A stretch of DNA of 64,000 bases from Sialis fuliginosa (GCA_961205875.1 OY540809.1:10552267-10616266), one strand, 5' to 3'; counted from the stretch's first letter, positions 44,131 through 55,752 are shown. Program-made: numbers and translations. The notes: generated by a model from the letters alone, not told the origin.

Positions 44131-44905
44131 TAGTCGGGACTCGTTTATTCGAAATTTTGTCTCCTCCTTCACCTCTCACCATTCTCGAGTCATGGCGTAA
44201 ACGAACATATTTTTGAAATTTTTATAGAATTAATTAGACACTTATCACCGTCGTCACTCATCACATTGCTCATATTCGAAATTAAAAGTAAAGTAAAATT
44301 ATTTCACTATCACGATTAACTATTAACGATAAATATTAAATACCAAGGTTTACATACATAGTCTCTATAGCTCCTTGACCAATCAGCGTTGGCGCGGGAA
44401 TTGAAGTCACCACGAAGACGTATTCAAATGTTATAAATGTATAATAGAATATCAATTACAAAAAATCCTTCATTTATTCTTGTTTTCGTATTTTTGATAT
44501 TTTAACAACACATACAATCAAAGAAGTACATACAAATTCGACATTACAAAATCATAGAAAGCTGTCAAAAACTCAAAACCACAGAACGGAGAATAGTAAA
44601 AATGACACTTCCCGAATAGACAAAATTGTCTGTGATAGCTTTTTGATGATTTTGCAATGTCGAATTTGTACTTCTTTGATTGTATATGTTGTTAAAAGAT
44701 CAAAAAATACGAAGACAAGAATAAATAAACAATTTATTGTAATTGATATTCTATTCTACATTTATAACATTTGAATACGTCTTCGTGGTGACGTCTATTC
44801 CCGCGCCAACGCTGATTGGTCAAGGATCTATACCTACATAACTTGGTGGGAGCCTTCCTCATGTCAAAACGATTCAGAAGGCTTAGAATAAACGAGTCTC
44901 GACTG
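44131..44905. mobile_element. pogo-like element, 775 bp, TA TSD, holding a nested palindrome
   Basis: TAGTCGGGACTCGTTTATTC and, inverted, CAGTCGAGACTCGTTTATTC match at 18 of 20. TA flanks both ends (44129-44130, 44906-44907). Most of the interior (about 44346-44850) is a separate palindromic insertion. No transposase. Confidence 0.75.
44346..44850. repeat. Nested palindromic element with CCAAT boxes in each arm
   Basis: Arms of about 210 bp pair across a 65-bp centre: CTCCTTGACCAATCAGCG, TTGGCGCGGGAAT, ACGAAGACGTATTCAAATG and ATCAAAGAAGTAC all recur inverted. The arms contain CCAATCA (44379-44385 and its inverse near 44813). The outer ends resemble 3293-3808 and 23733-24110. The ORF at 44734-44994 (minus) lies mainly in the right arm. 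Confidence 0.78.
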
Positions 44906-44907
44906 TA

Positions 44908-46321
44908 GTTAAATTCTGTCTTCCAAAATTGAAACCGTGTCTGAAATAATTTCATATTGAATTTTGGTAAATAGCAATGGAATTTCTTATACATATATAG
45001 CTGTTATTATTAGTAACATTTTTTTGGAAGCTTGTCATAATAAAAAAAATCGTAAAATTACCACTGCAGTTGATTTGTTTATCGATATAACTTACCAATT
45101 ATATGCGTCTTCCTTCCATCTCGGTTTATACGCAATTAAAGGTGCCTTTTCATATTGACACTCGTTCTAGCGTTAAATGTAATCATGTGCACATGCATGT
45201 GATAGATTATGAATTCTAGCATCAAATGAAGAAACTTGAATTATGATGAGCTTTGACACCACTAATCTCGAAGAGGTTAAATATTAATTTTTTTACTAAT
45301 AAGTTAAGTATTTTAATATATTATTGTAATATAAGTATATTATAAAGCTTGAACATCAATTTACGAATATTATTAAATCGTGTCTGGCATTAAAATAATT
45401 TGGTAAACTATTAAATTTTACCAGAGTAAATTTTTACCAAAATAATTGGCTTAATCTAACATTTTCAACCGAAAATAAAAGATGTAATCTATATAATTCT
45501 AATAATAATTTTTATTATACGTAATTTCTTCTAATAGCATATATTCTAATTAGAATTCCTGGAATACTTCTAACACACTATTACATAAAATACATTAATT
45601 AATAAACAATTAATAACGGAGCAAAGTGTTCGATTTCGTGTCAAGATACACTATATAATAATATATGCACCCTAACTAAAAATCTGTACATTATACACAA
45701 GTATATGTTTAGATCGGATAACAACAAAATACAATGTATCAAAACATTTTGACAAATATAATAGTAACATAAAGTAATAAATAACAAAGTTATTAAATTG
45801 ATCACCAATACTATTCGTGTTTCTCTAGTTATATGGAACCTTGTATTAAGATATACATTTCCTGAATTTGAAAGTAGATAGGGGAAAAAGGGCCTGGGTG
45901 TCACGCCTTCAACATTCGAAAATTACATTAGGCATAATTTACTATATAAAAAAAGTAATTTTATTGCAATTTGCAACCTATCTTGTATCTGGGCTAGTTG
46001 TCACAAGGTTAGTCAATTAGGCAGATGAGATCCAAAAAAGATATCTGGATACAAAAAATTGTTCGTAATTAGAAAATGCAGTTAAAAGTGGGGGTTCTCA
46101 TTTAAATTTTTTTACCTGAACCCGTAATGGCTTTACACGTGCCTTGGGCTCAAAACATTGTAAGCTTACTAGCTGTTTGAATTATTTGAATACCGAGTTA
46201 TTCGAATGAAAAATTCAATTTTGCGCACCACTATTAACTACGTAGGTACTATACTTCTAATTGTATATGAAATAAAAAAAAAAAACCCGTTCGGGACGTA
46301 TTTTACATATAAAAGTGTCCT
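44908..46321. other. No recognisable gene
   Basis: AT-rich. GATAGGGGAAAAAGGGCC at about 45877 looks like a transposon end but has no partner. ORFs at 45641-45904 and 46206-46397 have no recognised domain. Confidence 0.3.
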
Positions 46322-47180
46322 CTACTGGAGACTGGGGAAATGGCACCATATCGGGTTATGCCGCCACCTTATGCAAACAGTAAACGATAGTCGATGAAGA
46401 GGTCGCGATAAATGCTATACTTTAGCGAGCAACAGAAGAAACTGTTTCAGTAGTATCGAGGTTCTAATTAAAAATGTGTGTTTATTAACGCAGAAAATAT
46501 TGTTTTTTACTGTTTCGTTATAATTTGTGACTTATATATACATCGAATTAAGTGTCTTTCTTTGTTAATTTATTGCCGCAATAAGTATGTCATATTTTTT
46601 ATGAGTAAGCGTCTTCACCAGTCGTGAATTAAGATCGTCCGCCATATTGTCACACCGGGGTAATGGCGCTATTATAGCTGGGACAATAATGTAAATCCTG
46701 ACAGATTAAAATTTAGAACCTCTAGTTATTGACGATCAAGATGCTGAAGAGGTCTCCTATCTTGGGTGAAATAACGTAGGCCTAGGCCCAATAACCGATA
46801 GCAGAAACATACCCCAATTTGATATAACTGAAGAACTGCCCATCTATAGCCAAGATGGCCTACCAAGAGTTCCCGGAACTTTGGGTACATCTTCAAAAAC
46901 AACCGATGACAGTTTTAATGTAGCATTAAACAAGTTATCTTCAATCCCAATTGCGACAGCTAAACAAATGGTGTGGCGGAATAACCCCGGTGCCAGTGTT
47001 ATCGCGTCATCGTGTTACTTTTTTAATAACGTTAAAATTTCGTTTAAGCTTTGTTAAAGTATTTGTAGAATGCGTGAGAAACTAGATCTAAATAGTTATA
47101 ATATTTAAAGTGGTGTCACTTTAAAGTATAGAAAAAAATCATTGTCCTTAAGGTGGCGCGATTCCCCCGATCTCCCCTAC
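46322..47180. mobile_element. Decayed TIR element with GTAGGGGAGA-type ends
   Basis: The left end CTACTGGAGACTGGGGAAAT and the inverted right end GTAGGGGAGATCGGGGGAAT share a spaced pattern; the right end begins like the element at 15570-16504. It encloses a coding-like remnant (46770-47057). Probably an old transposon copy that kept part of an ORF. Confidence 0.5.
46770..47057 (+). pseudogene. Unidentified ORF remnant inside decayed transposon
   Basis: An open frame of 95 codons bounded by stops, without an early ATG, contains PQFDITEELPIYSQDGLPRV and LNKLSSIPIATAKQMVWRNN. Amino-acid use looks protein-like rather than random for such AT-rich DNA. I do not recognise the family. Its position between TIRs suggests part of a transposon-encoded protein. 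Confidence 0.35.
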
Positions 47181-47211
47181 TTGTCAATACTTAAAGTTAT
47201 TTAGTCATTAC

Positions 47212-47780
47212 AAGGGTCAAAACTGGTCAGTAAAAGACAGTTTTTTGTAATCCGGTCAGTTAAAGTCAGTTTTTTGGTAAAATTGTCAGTTATGTCATTT
47301 TTTTGGGTTTGAAACTCAAAGTTTTCACATCGGAGCCCTATTTATCGTGAAAAAACTCACTATTTGACTTCAAAACGACACAATACCCTGAAAAATATAT
47401 TCAAATTATAAATAATGTTCTATTTTGTTTACTTATTTGTTTTGTTTATTACAAACTTTTAGAAGATATTTTATGACATAATTGTAACGTACATATGTAT
47501 ACGTGAACATATAAACAACATAATCTCACTCTAGCACTGGCTATGCCAGGTTCGGTGAGAAAAATTAACAAAAATTAATTGTAAAGTTTGTTATAAAGAT
47601 AATAAAAAGGTGGTAAGGGTTGGATATGGGGATGGTGAAGGTCAATAATTATAAAAGTATTTTTTAATACATAACACCTACATTTTTAACTCGATTCAAA
47701 TAGTCTGTAAAAGTCAGTATTTTTAGATTTCTGTGTCAGTAAAATCAGTATTTTTGAACACTGAACTTGTTTCGACCCCT
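47212..47780 (+). mobile_element. AGGGGTCAAAAC element, copy 2
   Basis: Same order and orientation as 12878-13469: TTTTCACATCGGAGCCCTAT, CTAGCACTGGCTATGCCA and a closing CGACCCCT. By eye well over 85 percent alike. No ORF. Confidence 0.78.
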
Positions 47781-48430
47781 GTAATTAATTTATTATCAAC
47801 ATCAAGTAGTTGAAAGCGTATTAAAATGTATTAAAATATCAGTTAAAACGTTCACACCTACATCAGTCATTGGTAACAACAAAACAAACACCTATCAGCT
47901 AAAAACAAACAACCACATTACCGCTATCCTCGTTAATGGACCTCGTCCTTCGGAGCCGATATGGATAATTAGTGTAGTTTTCGGTTAACAGACAAATGCA
48001 CACCTAATACCGGTTAATTAATGACCACCGGTCGAACCGGTAATCAATTTTGTGCAACACCCGCAGGAGGACGGGCGGCGCTGTCGCTCTCGGCCGCAGT
48101 CACGTATTTAAGATTCAAGTCAAAGTACGCGACAGATTTGTCCTCTTAGTACTGTACATTCATTCCCCCCTTTTTAAATTAATTTTAAAATCTTAACTAA
48201 AATGATGATGAATTTCTATTAGTTGGCGTGGTATTTTAATTTATATAAGGTAGTTATATACTTTACCCTTTCAACCCTGAATTTTAATAGTGAAAATAAA
48301 TTTCTAAAGGACGAATGAAAAGTACGGATATATACACAAATGCCACCGGTAGGGTTTATATATTGTAATGCAGTGTCCCTAAACTTTATTGACTAGGGTT
48401 TTACGTTTTTATACATACCTATGGAGGAGG
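47781..48430. other. Unique block, locally GC-rich, no ORF
   Basis: 48058-48110 includes GGACGGGCGGCGCTGTCGC and stands out as low-AT, non-repetitive sequence; see the adjacent regulatory call. Confidence 0.4.
48009..48041. promoter_or_regulatory. Cluster of three ACCGGT palindromes with homeobox-like TTAATTAAT
   Basis: ACCGGT occurs at 48009-48014, 48027-48032 and 48036-48041, with TTAATTAATGA between the first two. The first and third resemble Grainyhead-type sites (AACCGGT or ACCGGTT) and TTAATTAA is a homeodomain-type word. This sits in the unique, GC-richer block, so a host enhancer is possible. Purely motif-based. Confidence 0.25.
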
Positions 48431-48659
48431 TAGGGTGACCAGGTCTCAGGTTTTGACCCAGAGTCTCTTAGGGTTTCGGTACAATTTTTTCGGGTTTTGT
48501 AAAAAATGATGACGACTAAAAAAAAAGGTCGTGTAAAACTGAGCAGGGGGCGCAAAAATGCAGATTAGGGTAATAAATATAAAAAAATGTAAAAAGAATA
48601 AAATAAAAATAAAAATTATACATGTCAGGGTTTACGAAAACTAAAATTTGGTCACACAG
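48431..48659. mobile_element. hAT-like MITE with 8-bp TSD GGAGGAGG
   Basis: GGAGGAGG stands at 48423-48430 and 48660-48667. The left end TAGGGTGACCAGG and the inverted right end CTGTGTGACCAAA share GTGACCA. 229 bp. The low-complexity TSD slightly weakens the call. Confidence 0.7.
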
Positions 48660-48667
48660 GGAGGAGG

Positions 48668-49022
48668 TGATTTCCAAAACTTGTTCGTTCCATTTTAAAA
48701 AATAATTGAGTTGCGGTGGATTTTGAAAGAATTTTCGGCATTCCTTCAAATTGTAATGTCAGTTTTGTATTTTGTTAAAACATTAACTCTGTATACGATT
48801 TATAAAATATTATATAAATACAAGATATTGCTCATTTAGTACAAATCTCACCAACTTAATACTCATTTAGCCATTTTAAGGAGCAATTTATTTCTTTAAT
48901 GAACAAAACGTATTTTCTTAACGCTAGCTTATATTAACTATTGCTAAAACACAAAAAAATACTGTTCAATATTGTTTACAAATGCTATAATAGTTTATTT
49001 AATGTTATTCACTATTTCTCAT
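48668..49022. other. AT-rich spacer
   Basis: No element or gene recognised. Confidence 0.3.
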
Positions 49023-49026
49023 TTAA

Positions 49027-49783
49027 GGATGTATGGCAGGTATCTAATTTCAACGAGAAATAGTTGAAATTTGGAGAAGTTACTCCTTTATAAATCTTAA
49101 GTACCCACACAAAATTTCAAAAGGTTTTACGATATAGTTTCAAAGTTATTATTTTTTTAAATTAACATGGCCTCTTATGGCAGAATGGTGTATTGACGGT
49201 TAAAGTCCAATAAAACACATGGTTCAAGCATCGAGAAAAATCTGAAATTTTCACACACGTCACTTAGCAACAAGTTTCATAAAAAAATTTATATACATAC
49301 AGATCTAAATTGTGAGAAAAAAAAAATTATTGGTGAAAAATATAAAAAAAAAAAAAATAACGTACCGAAATGTAATGATTTGTTTTTATTACATATTTTT
49401 TCATATGTATATGTAAGCATATGAAGTACTAATATTATTATTTTCATTACATTTGTATGTTCCACACATGTTCTAAATAGTGTTATTTAAAAATATATTT
49501 ATTTATGTCATTTATAACCAAGGTTATTTATAACAATAAAAAAATTTGTTTTTATATCTGACAGATGAATTCAGAATAAAAATTTTTCGTATTATCAACA
49601 CAAATATTAATTTTTTGGCTAAAATTCTAAAATAACAGTCAATAATGGGAAACATGGTTTTAAACAAATGTATTTTTATAGTTTATGTAGTGTATAAACC
49701 AATTTGACTTTCTTATAACCATTGATCGTTCATTGCATCTAGATTTACATTATTTTGACTTAGACTGTACATACCATACATCC
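49027..49783. mobile_element. AGGATGTATGG TIR element, 757 bp, TTAA flanks
   Basis: GGATGTATGGCAGGTA and, inverted, GGATGTATGGTATGTA are flanked by TTAA (49023-49026, 49784-49787). This fits a TTAA target (piggyBac type) or a TA target with one more terminal base. No ORF. Confidence 0.72.
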
Positions 49784-49787
49784 TTAA

Positions 49788-51039
49788 TTTAAAATAGTTT
49801 GCGTTTAATTTGTTCCTATATTTAAATAGGCATATTTGGCGTCCGCCACTGCTCGGTTCTCCGCAATGATGTTGGCGCGGTGCTGATTTTGTCCGGTGTT
49901 TGATCGATTATGCATTATCTGATTCTGTTTTGTTTGACTGACTGATATTTACCTCGTGGACTAGTACGCGATGATAATGGACAGATTTTATATCTGTATT
50001 TATTTATGTTATTTTGCATGTGGTTGGGATATAATGAATCCAGGGTCGTACTCAACACACAGATATATGAGCCATTAATTATCTATTTTTGATAAATGTA
50101 TTATTTCGAGTTAAATATAACCCGTCTATTTTTGAAATCAAATATAAATGATTTATGATGTGTGATTAAAATTCTTATTATGAATTTTTTTATCAAATCA
50201 TTCTCGTGCACTGAAATAATTTTTAACACCGCTATAGGATACGTAAAAAAACTTCCATTAATAAAAAAACACGTATTTTGATAATTAAAAATACATACAG
50301 ACATAAAAAAGGTTATTTTATTTTATTTTAATCAAATTATGTACTGTCGGTTATTTATATAAGTTTACACATTTCTTCGCCAGACAAGGATTACTGGTAG
50401 GGAATGGATATGACCTAGGGCGATCAGGGCAACTACACGTTTCAAGGTGGGAATAAATATGTGAAGTTATTTTTTCGACAATTTTTTTTAAATGTTATTT
50501 TTTAATTGATATTTTTATAGTAGAAAATTCAATAGTTTTATTAAATATATATGTTATTTACACACTTCTATTATAATTTTTCAATTTTTGATATAATTTC
50601 AAATAATAAAAAACAAAATATTAAATCAACTTTTATATTAACTTTGAAATGTTATTAAAACATTTTAATCGACTGCACAGCCACTTCAGAAAGCAAATAA
50701 ACATCATTAATTAATTAAGAAACTACTTCGTAAGAAAATAATTAAGTAACTATCCGATAACTATGTTAAAATATCTATTTAAATTATAAAACAATAACAT
50801 ACAAACTTCTTAGTATTCTTCGAGCTAATTAAAATGCAACGGAACTATTATCAAGATAAAAGAAAAAACTATGAAATGGTTTTGTAATTAAAATGTTTGA
50901 TTAATTAGGATTATATTATAAAATTCAATCCTAATAGTGGTAAAAAGTAGTTTTAAAGAGTTTTTTTTTCATTTACTTACTGATTCATCAACGTATAGCT
51001 CAAAACATCTTATGGTTGGTCGAAATACTGCACCTTTCC
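49788..51039. other. No recognisable gene
   Basis: 49845-49980 and 50385-50450 are less AT-biased and unique. The rest is AT-rich. The ORF at 50101-50304 has no recognised domain. Confidence 0.3.
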
Positions 51040-51578
51040 AATAGGCATGATGCCTAATTTTTCAAAACGTATTTTATGATGATTTTACGTGTCTCCTATT
51101 TCCAAAAAAATACTTATTTCTGCATAAAATAAAGGTTTAATCACAAAAATTGACCCTTTTAAAACTAATTTTGAATTTGACGCCAAAACGCTCGCAGGTG
51201 TCATGGTGCATTTTTGACATCACGTCTATGTAAACACTCTTTGTCAACAATATTCCATCGCTAACGTTTTTCGGTTTTAGTTTTGGTAACACAAAACTGA
51301 GCAAATTGATAATTTAAAACCACAAAATAATTTATAAACAGTGCAGATATTAATAAAACTAAAATGATGTTTACTTAGCCGTGACGTCATTCACTCTGAC
51401 TGGTGTTTTATCTAACATGGCGGATTGCTGTATTTTGTGTTTTTATTTTACCAAAAATCATATTAATCTCCCTTTTAATATAAAAATAAATATATTTTTT
51501 AGAATCTTTTTAACCTACATATTTCATTATTTAAAATCATAATTTCAGTGATACTTTGTTACTGGCATCATGCCTATT
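51040..51578. mobile_element. AATAGGCATGATGCC TIR element, copy C
   Basis: AATAGGCATGATGCC and its exact inverse GGCATCATGCCTATT close the ends. The body is collinear with 2732-3272. One TGACGTCA is intact (51382-51389); the other has become TGACATCA. Confidence 0.87.
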
Positions 51579-51697
51579 GTATTTCAGAAAGCATCAATTG
51601 TAATTCAGAATAGTCAATTGTATTTCAGAAAGCATCAGTTGTAATTCAGAAAGCGTTAATTGTATTTCAGAAAGCATCAATTGTATTTCAGAATTTT
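51576..51697 (+). repeat. Tandem array, six units of about 21 bp
   Basis: Unit ATTGTATTTCAGAAAGCATCA, repeated six times with small changes (ATTGTAATTCAG, GCGTT). The first unit overlaps the last three bases of the AATAGG element. Confidence 0.88.
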
Positions 51698-51859
51698 ATT
51701 ACATTTTTGTATTTTACATATTACACTACCTACGTAGATAATACATTATTTTATTATTAAATAGTATTAGTACAAGACCTGGTGACATATTTTTCTGTTC
51801 CATCTGTACAGTAACATCTACTGCAGTATTTCATATATTTTTGAAATAAATTATTTTAA

Positions 51860-52210
51860 TCGAGAAGGTTCTCGATTCGACAATATCTATATTTATATAT
51901 GCACTTATTTGGACGTTTTTTTTTTTTTTTTGAAAGAGTATACTCTTGAGGTGATTCCAAATAAATTTCATCAGAATCTCACCATGAACTTTGAAGATAC
52001 GCCACTCAAAAGTGAAAAATAAAAAAATAAATATGAAAAAAATAAAACCGACTTAAAAAAAACCCTAAAAGCACTAAAATATATACCTAAATATTAAATT
52101 TAACAGTTTTTCAAGTCGGTGCAAAGCCAGTGAAAAACTTTATCAAAAATTGTCAAATTTAATTTATTATATAGATATACTTTTCAGTGCTTTTAAATTT
52201 TTTTTGAATG
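51860..52210. mobile_element. AAGTCGG-ended element, degenerate copy 2
   Basis: Shares GATACGCCACTCAAAA, TTTCATCAGAATCTCA and TTAACAGTTTTTCAAGTCGG with 35946-36318, but the terminal repeats are lost. Confidence 0.55.
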
Positions 52211-52598
52211 TTTCTCTTTTGTTACGATAATAAGATTAAAAAAAATATAAAAATGAGATCATCTGTAAAGAAAATAAATTCATTATTCTGAACATAACGT
52301 TTTAATAAAATTTCCATAATAAATTATAATCTGAATCTCACGTCCACACTCTGGCTATATAGTTTAAAAATATTCCTTAATGACTATACCCATTATCCTG
52401 CATGCTCCGCGCGCAAGAAAAATAATCGAAACTCATCAAAATTCTGAACTTCTAATGACATGTAATTATATAACATGCGTAAAACGGCGCTCAGACGACC
52501 TTTAAAAACTCTCTCAAACATTTTTAATGTGACTGTTGGTGTGTGTGCGCGTACGCGAGGTACTTCAGGGTTGGAAAACTCAGCGTTTTATATTCATA
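52211..52598. other. No recognisable gene
   Basis: 52340-52590 is less AT-biased, with a GTGTGTGTGCGCGTACGCG patch near 52540. Confidence 0.3.
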
Positions 52599-53104
52599 AC
52601 TAGCTCCTACTCGCGGCTTCCCTCGCGTGGACTTCGAAACCCCCATCCCCATGATATTTCCCGCCGAATCGAATGAAACTAATTACAACCATTCATATGT
52701 AAAAGAGTGTGAAATATAATTTTTTTCTATATTTTGGTTTTCATTCATTATGCAAAATCGTAAATATCTCGGCTCCTATGCGAGATAGAGGGTTGTTTTT
52801 CCCCCTTAAACCCCCCTCCCCCGTAGTATTTTTCCCGCCGGATCGAATAAAACCACTTACAACCCTTCATATGTAACGGCGGTTACATTAATTACTAAAA
52901 AAAAAATTCCACCCCCTTGCAATTCCTTAGGGATTGAATTTTCGAGATACGAAATAGCGTATGTCCGTCCTCGGAATGTAAGCTATCTCACTGCCAAATT
53001 TCATCAAAATCGGTAAAGCGGTTTAGTCGTGAACAGGTAACAAATAGACAGACAGACAGAGAGACTGACAAACACACTTTCGTATTTATAATATTAGTAT
53101 GGAT
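52599..53104 (+). mobile_element. ACTAGCTG interspersed element, copy 3, with 3' end
   Basis: AACTAGCTCCTACTCGCGGC at the 5' end. GTAAGCTATCTCACTGCC, GCGGTTTAGTCGTGAACAGG, a GACAGACAGACAG stretch and TTTATAATATTAGTATGGAT complete the 3' end. A further start of the family (AACAGTTACCCGCGACTTTG) follows at 53106 and is cut by the next element. Confidence 0.72.
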
Positions 53105-53139
53105 AACAGTTACCCGCGACTTTGTCCGCATGGAATTTT

Positions 53140-53859
53140 TGCTTCCTCGCAATATCGAAGATACGAGAAACTTTGTGGTCGTTTTAGAATGAGACACAAA
53201 AAAAATGTTCTCTGATTTCAAAATTTTAAATTGATCTTTCCGTTTCAGATCAAGACAAACACTTTTCGTTCCGTGTCTGTCTGTCTGTGTGTGTGTGTCT
53301 GTCCCCATAACTCATGAACCACTGAACCGATATTAATGAAACTTGGTTGGATGGTTGGGTCTGGCTTGAGGACGGTCCCATTTCAAAATCGTGTGAAAAG
53401 GGGAGGAGTGACATCCCAAAATATTTATTTTTTCAATATATCTCAAGAACGGCACATATATAGTTCCGTGAACATTTTATAGAATCTTTTTTGTAGAGCA
53501 TTCAATTTCCTATAACATGGGTCTACAACGTTTGTTATAAAATATTCTTTTACAAAGATTTATCTCTATTTGCTTTAAAAATTGTGTGTTTTTTTTTTAA
53601 ATTGATATTTACTTTGACATATTAAATGACATTTTGACGTTTTAAATGTCATTTTGATATTTGCTTACTTTAGATTTAGATTGCAATTCTCAAATATTAA
53701 AAATATACGAAAAAAATTTCGAATTACTATTTTTTAAGTAAAATTGTATAAAAATTAAATGGGTAACCAATGTCAGGTCATTTATCTGAACGGTTTATCG
53801 GTTTTTATTTAAATTGTTCAATAATTAACTATTTTTGGTAAATTTAGCACGAGGAAGCA
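53140..53859 (+). mobile_element. TGCTTCCTCG TIR element, longest copy
   Basis: TGCTTCCTCGC at the left and GCACGAGGAAGCA at the right give 10-bp TIRs around 720 bp. The interior has CCGTGTCTGTCTGTCTGT, ACTGAACCGATATTAATGAA and GGGTCTGGCTTGAGG. It lies within the start of an ACTAGCTG copy. The long minus-strand ORF at 52988-53308 crosses both repeats and is not a gene. Confidence 0.72.
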
Positions 53860-55065
53860 CTGTTCATTTACTATTTCCTTACCAAATATCATCAAGAACG
53901 AGAGTTACTTTTACATTTATAATGTAAGTAAAGATAGAAAATTATCAGAATAAAACAACTAAATTAACGTAAACAATTTTTTGCAAGATTGTACTTTACG
54001 TGCCTCTTGGTCACTTATTTATTTAAATAAAACTCAAAAATTATGACAAAATGTTATTATTTCAACATTTTTAGCGTTCCTTACTGAAATATGAAAAATA
54101 TAACACTTATGAAATCAACAATGAGCCCGTCTGTCTGTTACAGCTTTCTAACTACTGAACCTAAATAGCTGATATTTGGCATAATTTAATTGTGGAACGA
54201 TAATAGATTTGAGTTATAAAATTAAAATTTCAAATTTTTCGTGCTTTTTGAGAGAGGTAAAAAAAGAGAAAGAATTTAAATAATTAATCGTTGTGTAAAT
54301 ATAAATAAAAATAATTAACATATGTTTTAAATAAAAAAAGGAACAATTAAAAGAATTAATAATTTTTCTATTGGTACCTTTATTAGGCAAATCCACTCAT
54401 TCCTCTAATAAAAATATTTGTAACGTCGGTATTCACGCTCCCTACATACATAATGCATTTTTAAATAGATATAAATAGGGGACAAAAATGATCCCTTCTG
54501 GGTCATCCGAATAAAGGATGAGGAAACTACCTCTATTACTCCTCCCGTCAACTCAACCCTTAGCCACCTCTGGAGAACGAGAAGGGGTACAGAATGACCC
54601 GTAGTGGGCCCTTTCATTCCCCCTACCGCCGGTCACTTTCCCCAGTCTCCCCCACTTCGAAGCGGCCTGACGCACTGTTAATGATATGACGCTTAATTAC
54701 GTGAAAGTAATTCGGAGCAAAGCATCGGACTTTATTAATTACTTTTGTTTTACTCGGGGAATATCTAACGAAATTATATGCCCGACGCTGTGGAATATCT
54801 TGCGCTATGCGAAATTCGAGCTGGACATGTAATTTGCAATTATACTATACGAACAGAGTTTCTGTTTCGAGCTGAACCTCTTATTTTACCCATTTATAAA
54901 TATTAACACATTTTGTGCATTCAGTTACATTTTATCGAAATTATTATAAGGGAAATATTTCATTAATTAATTTATTGTTTTTAGACTGACTTGTTTTTAC
55001 ATTTGATGTTTTCTGTTGAATTATTAAGTTTTACACACGTAATGATATACAAGATGAGTAAAAAT
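53860..55065. other. No gene; repeat fragment and unique GC-richer block
   Basis: GCGTTCCTTACTGAAATATG with CCCGTCTGTCTGTTACAG (about 54071-54145) belongs to the TTTTTAGTGTTCCGTA family. 54490-54840 is unique and less AT-biased, with TAATTA words. The minus ORF at 54405-54617 has no recognised domain. Confidence 0.35.
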
Positions 55066-55752
55066 ATGGAATATTGCTTATATTTTCTGAATTATTCATT
55101 ATTTAAAAAAAATATTTTTGATGTTTATCATAAAAATGGTGCTATCTGTTACGTTACTATGGCATCCTAATCTGTTTTTTTTTTAAATGACAACATATCC
55201 TTTTTATATATTGTATGAATAGATCTTATTTTTTTCGTACAATCCTATAAAAATTTCAATGACATTGCGTACGATAAATTTTGAAAAAAAAAATTACTTG
55301 TATAATTCAGACCACATTAATTGCAATTTAACCATATAAGCCTTGAAAAATGACTGAAACTGTACAACATCAAAAAAAATCTAATGACCAAATAAATGAA
55401 TTTAACAAATGTTCAGAATAATGTACATTGTTGTCCAAACACATCTGTATTCTTTTTCTGAATTTTTTTGAGATTATAAAAATTAATTTTTCTCAAAAGT
55501 ATTCAAATATTTACATTTTTTTCGTTCAACCCTGTAAAATTTTAAGAAAAATTAACTTTTATAATCTCAAAAAACTTGCGAAAAATGGTCATATTTTGCA
55601 AAATGTAAGAGCTTTTTTCAGAAGAAATGTGTTTGGACAACAATGGATATCATTTTGAACATTCGGAACATGGAAGTAATAATTAATCTAAAAACTAATA
55701 AAACATGTTTTTAAATAATGAATATTTTAGAAAATATGAGCCAATATTCCAT
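55066..55752. repeat. Large imperfect palindrome with one-sided insertion
   Basis: The outer arms 55066-55110 and 55706-55752 pair (ATGGAATATTG, TCATTATTTAAAAA). The inner arms, about 55425-55510 and 55540-55645, pair through TTGTTGTCCAAACACAT and TTTTTTGAGATTATAAAA. The left arm holds about 290 bp (55111-55404) without a partner. Probably a long-TIR element later changed on one side. The ORF at 55428-55658 spans the inner hairpin. Confidence 0.72.

Noticed and set aside
45877..45900. GATAGGGGAAAAAGGGCC as a TIR related to the GTAGGGG family
   Set aside because: No inverse partner within several kilobases by eye.
51576..51697. CRISPR-like direct repeats
   Set aside because: Units are contiguous with no unique spacers and the genome is eukaryotic.
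52988..53308. 106-codon minus-strand ORF
   Set aside because: It translates CAGA/GTCT simple sequence across the junction of two interspersed repeats.
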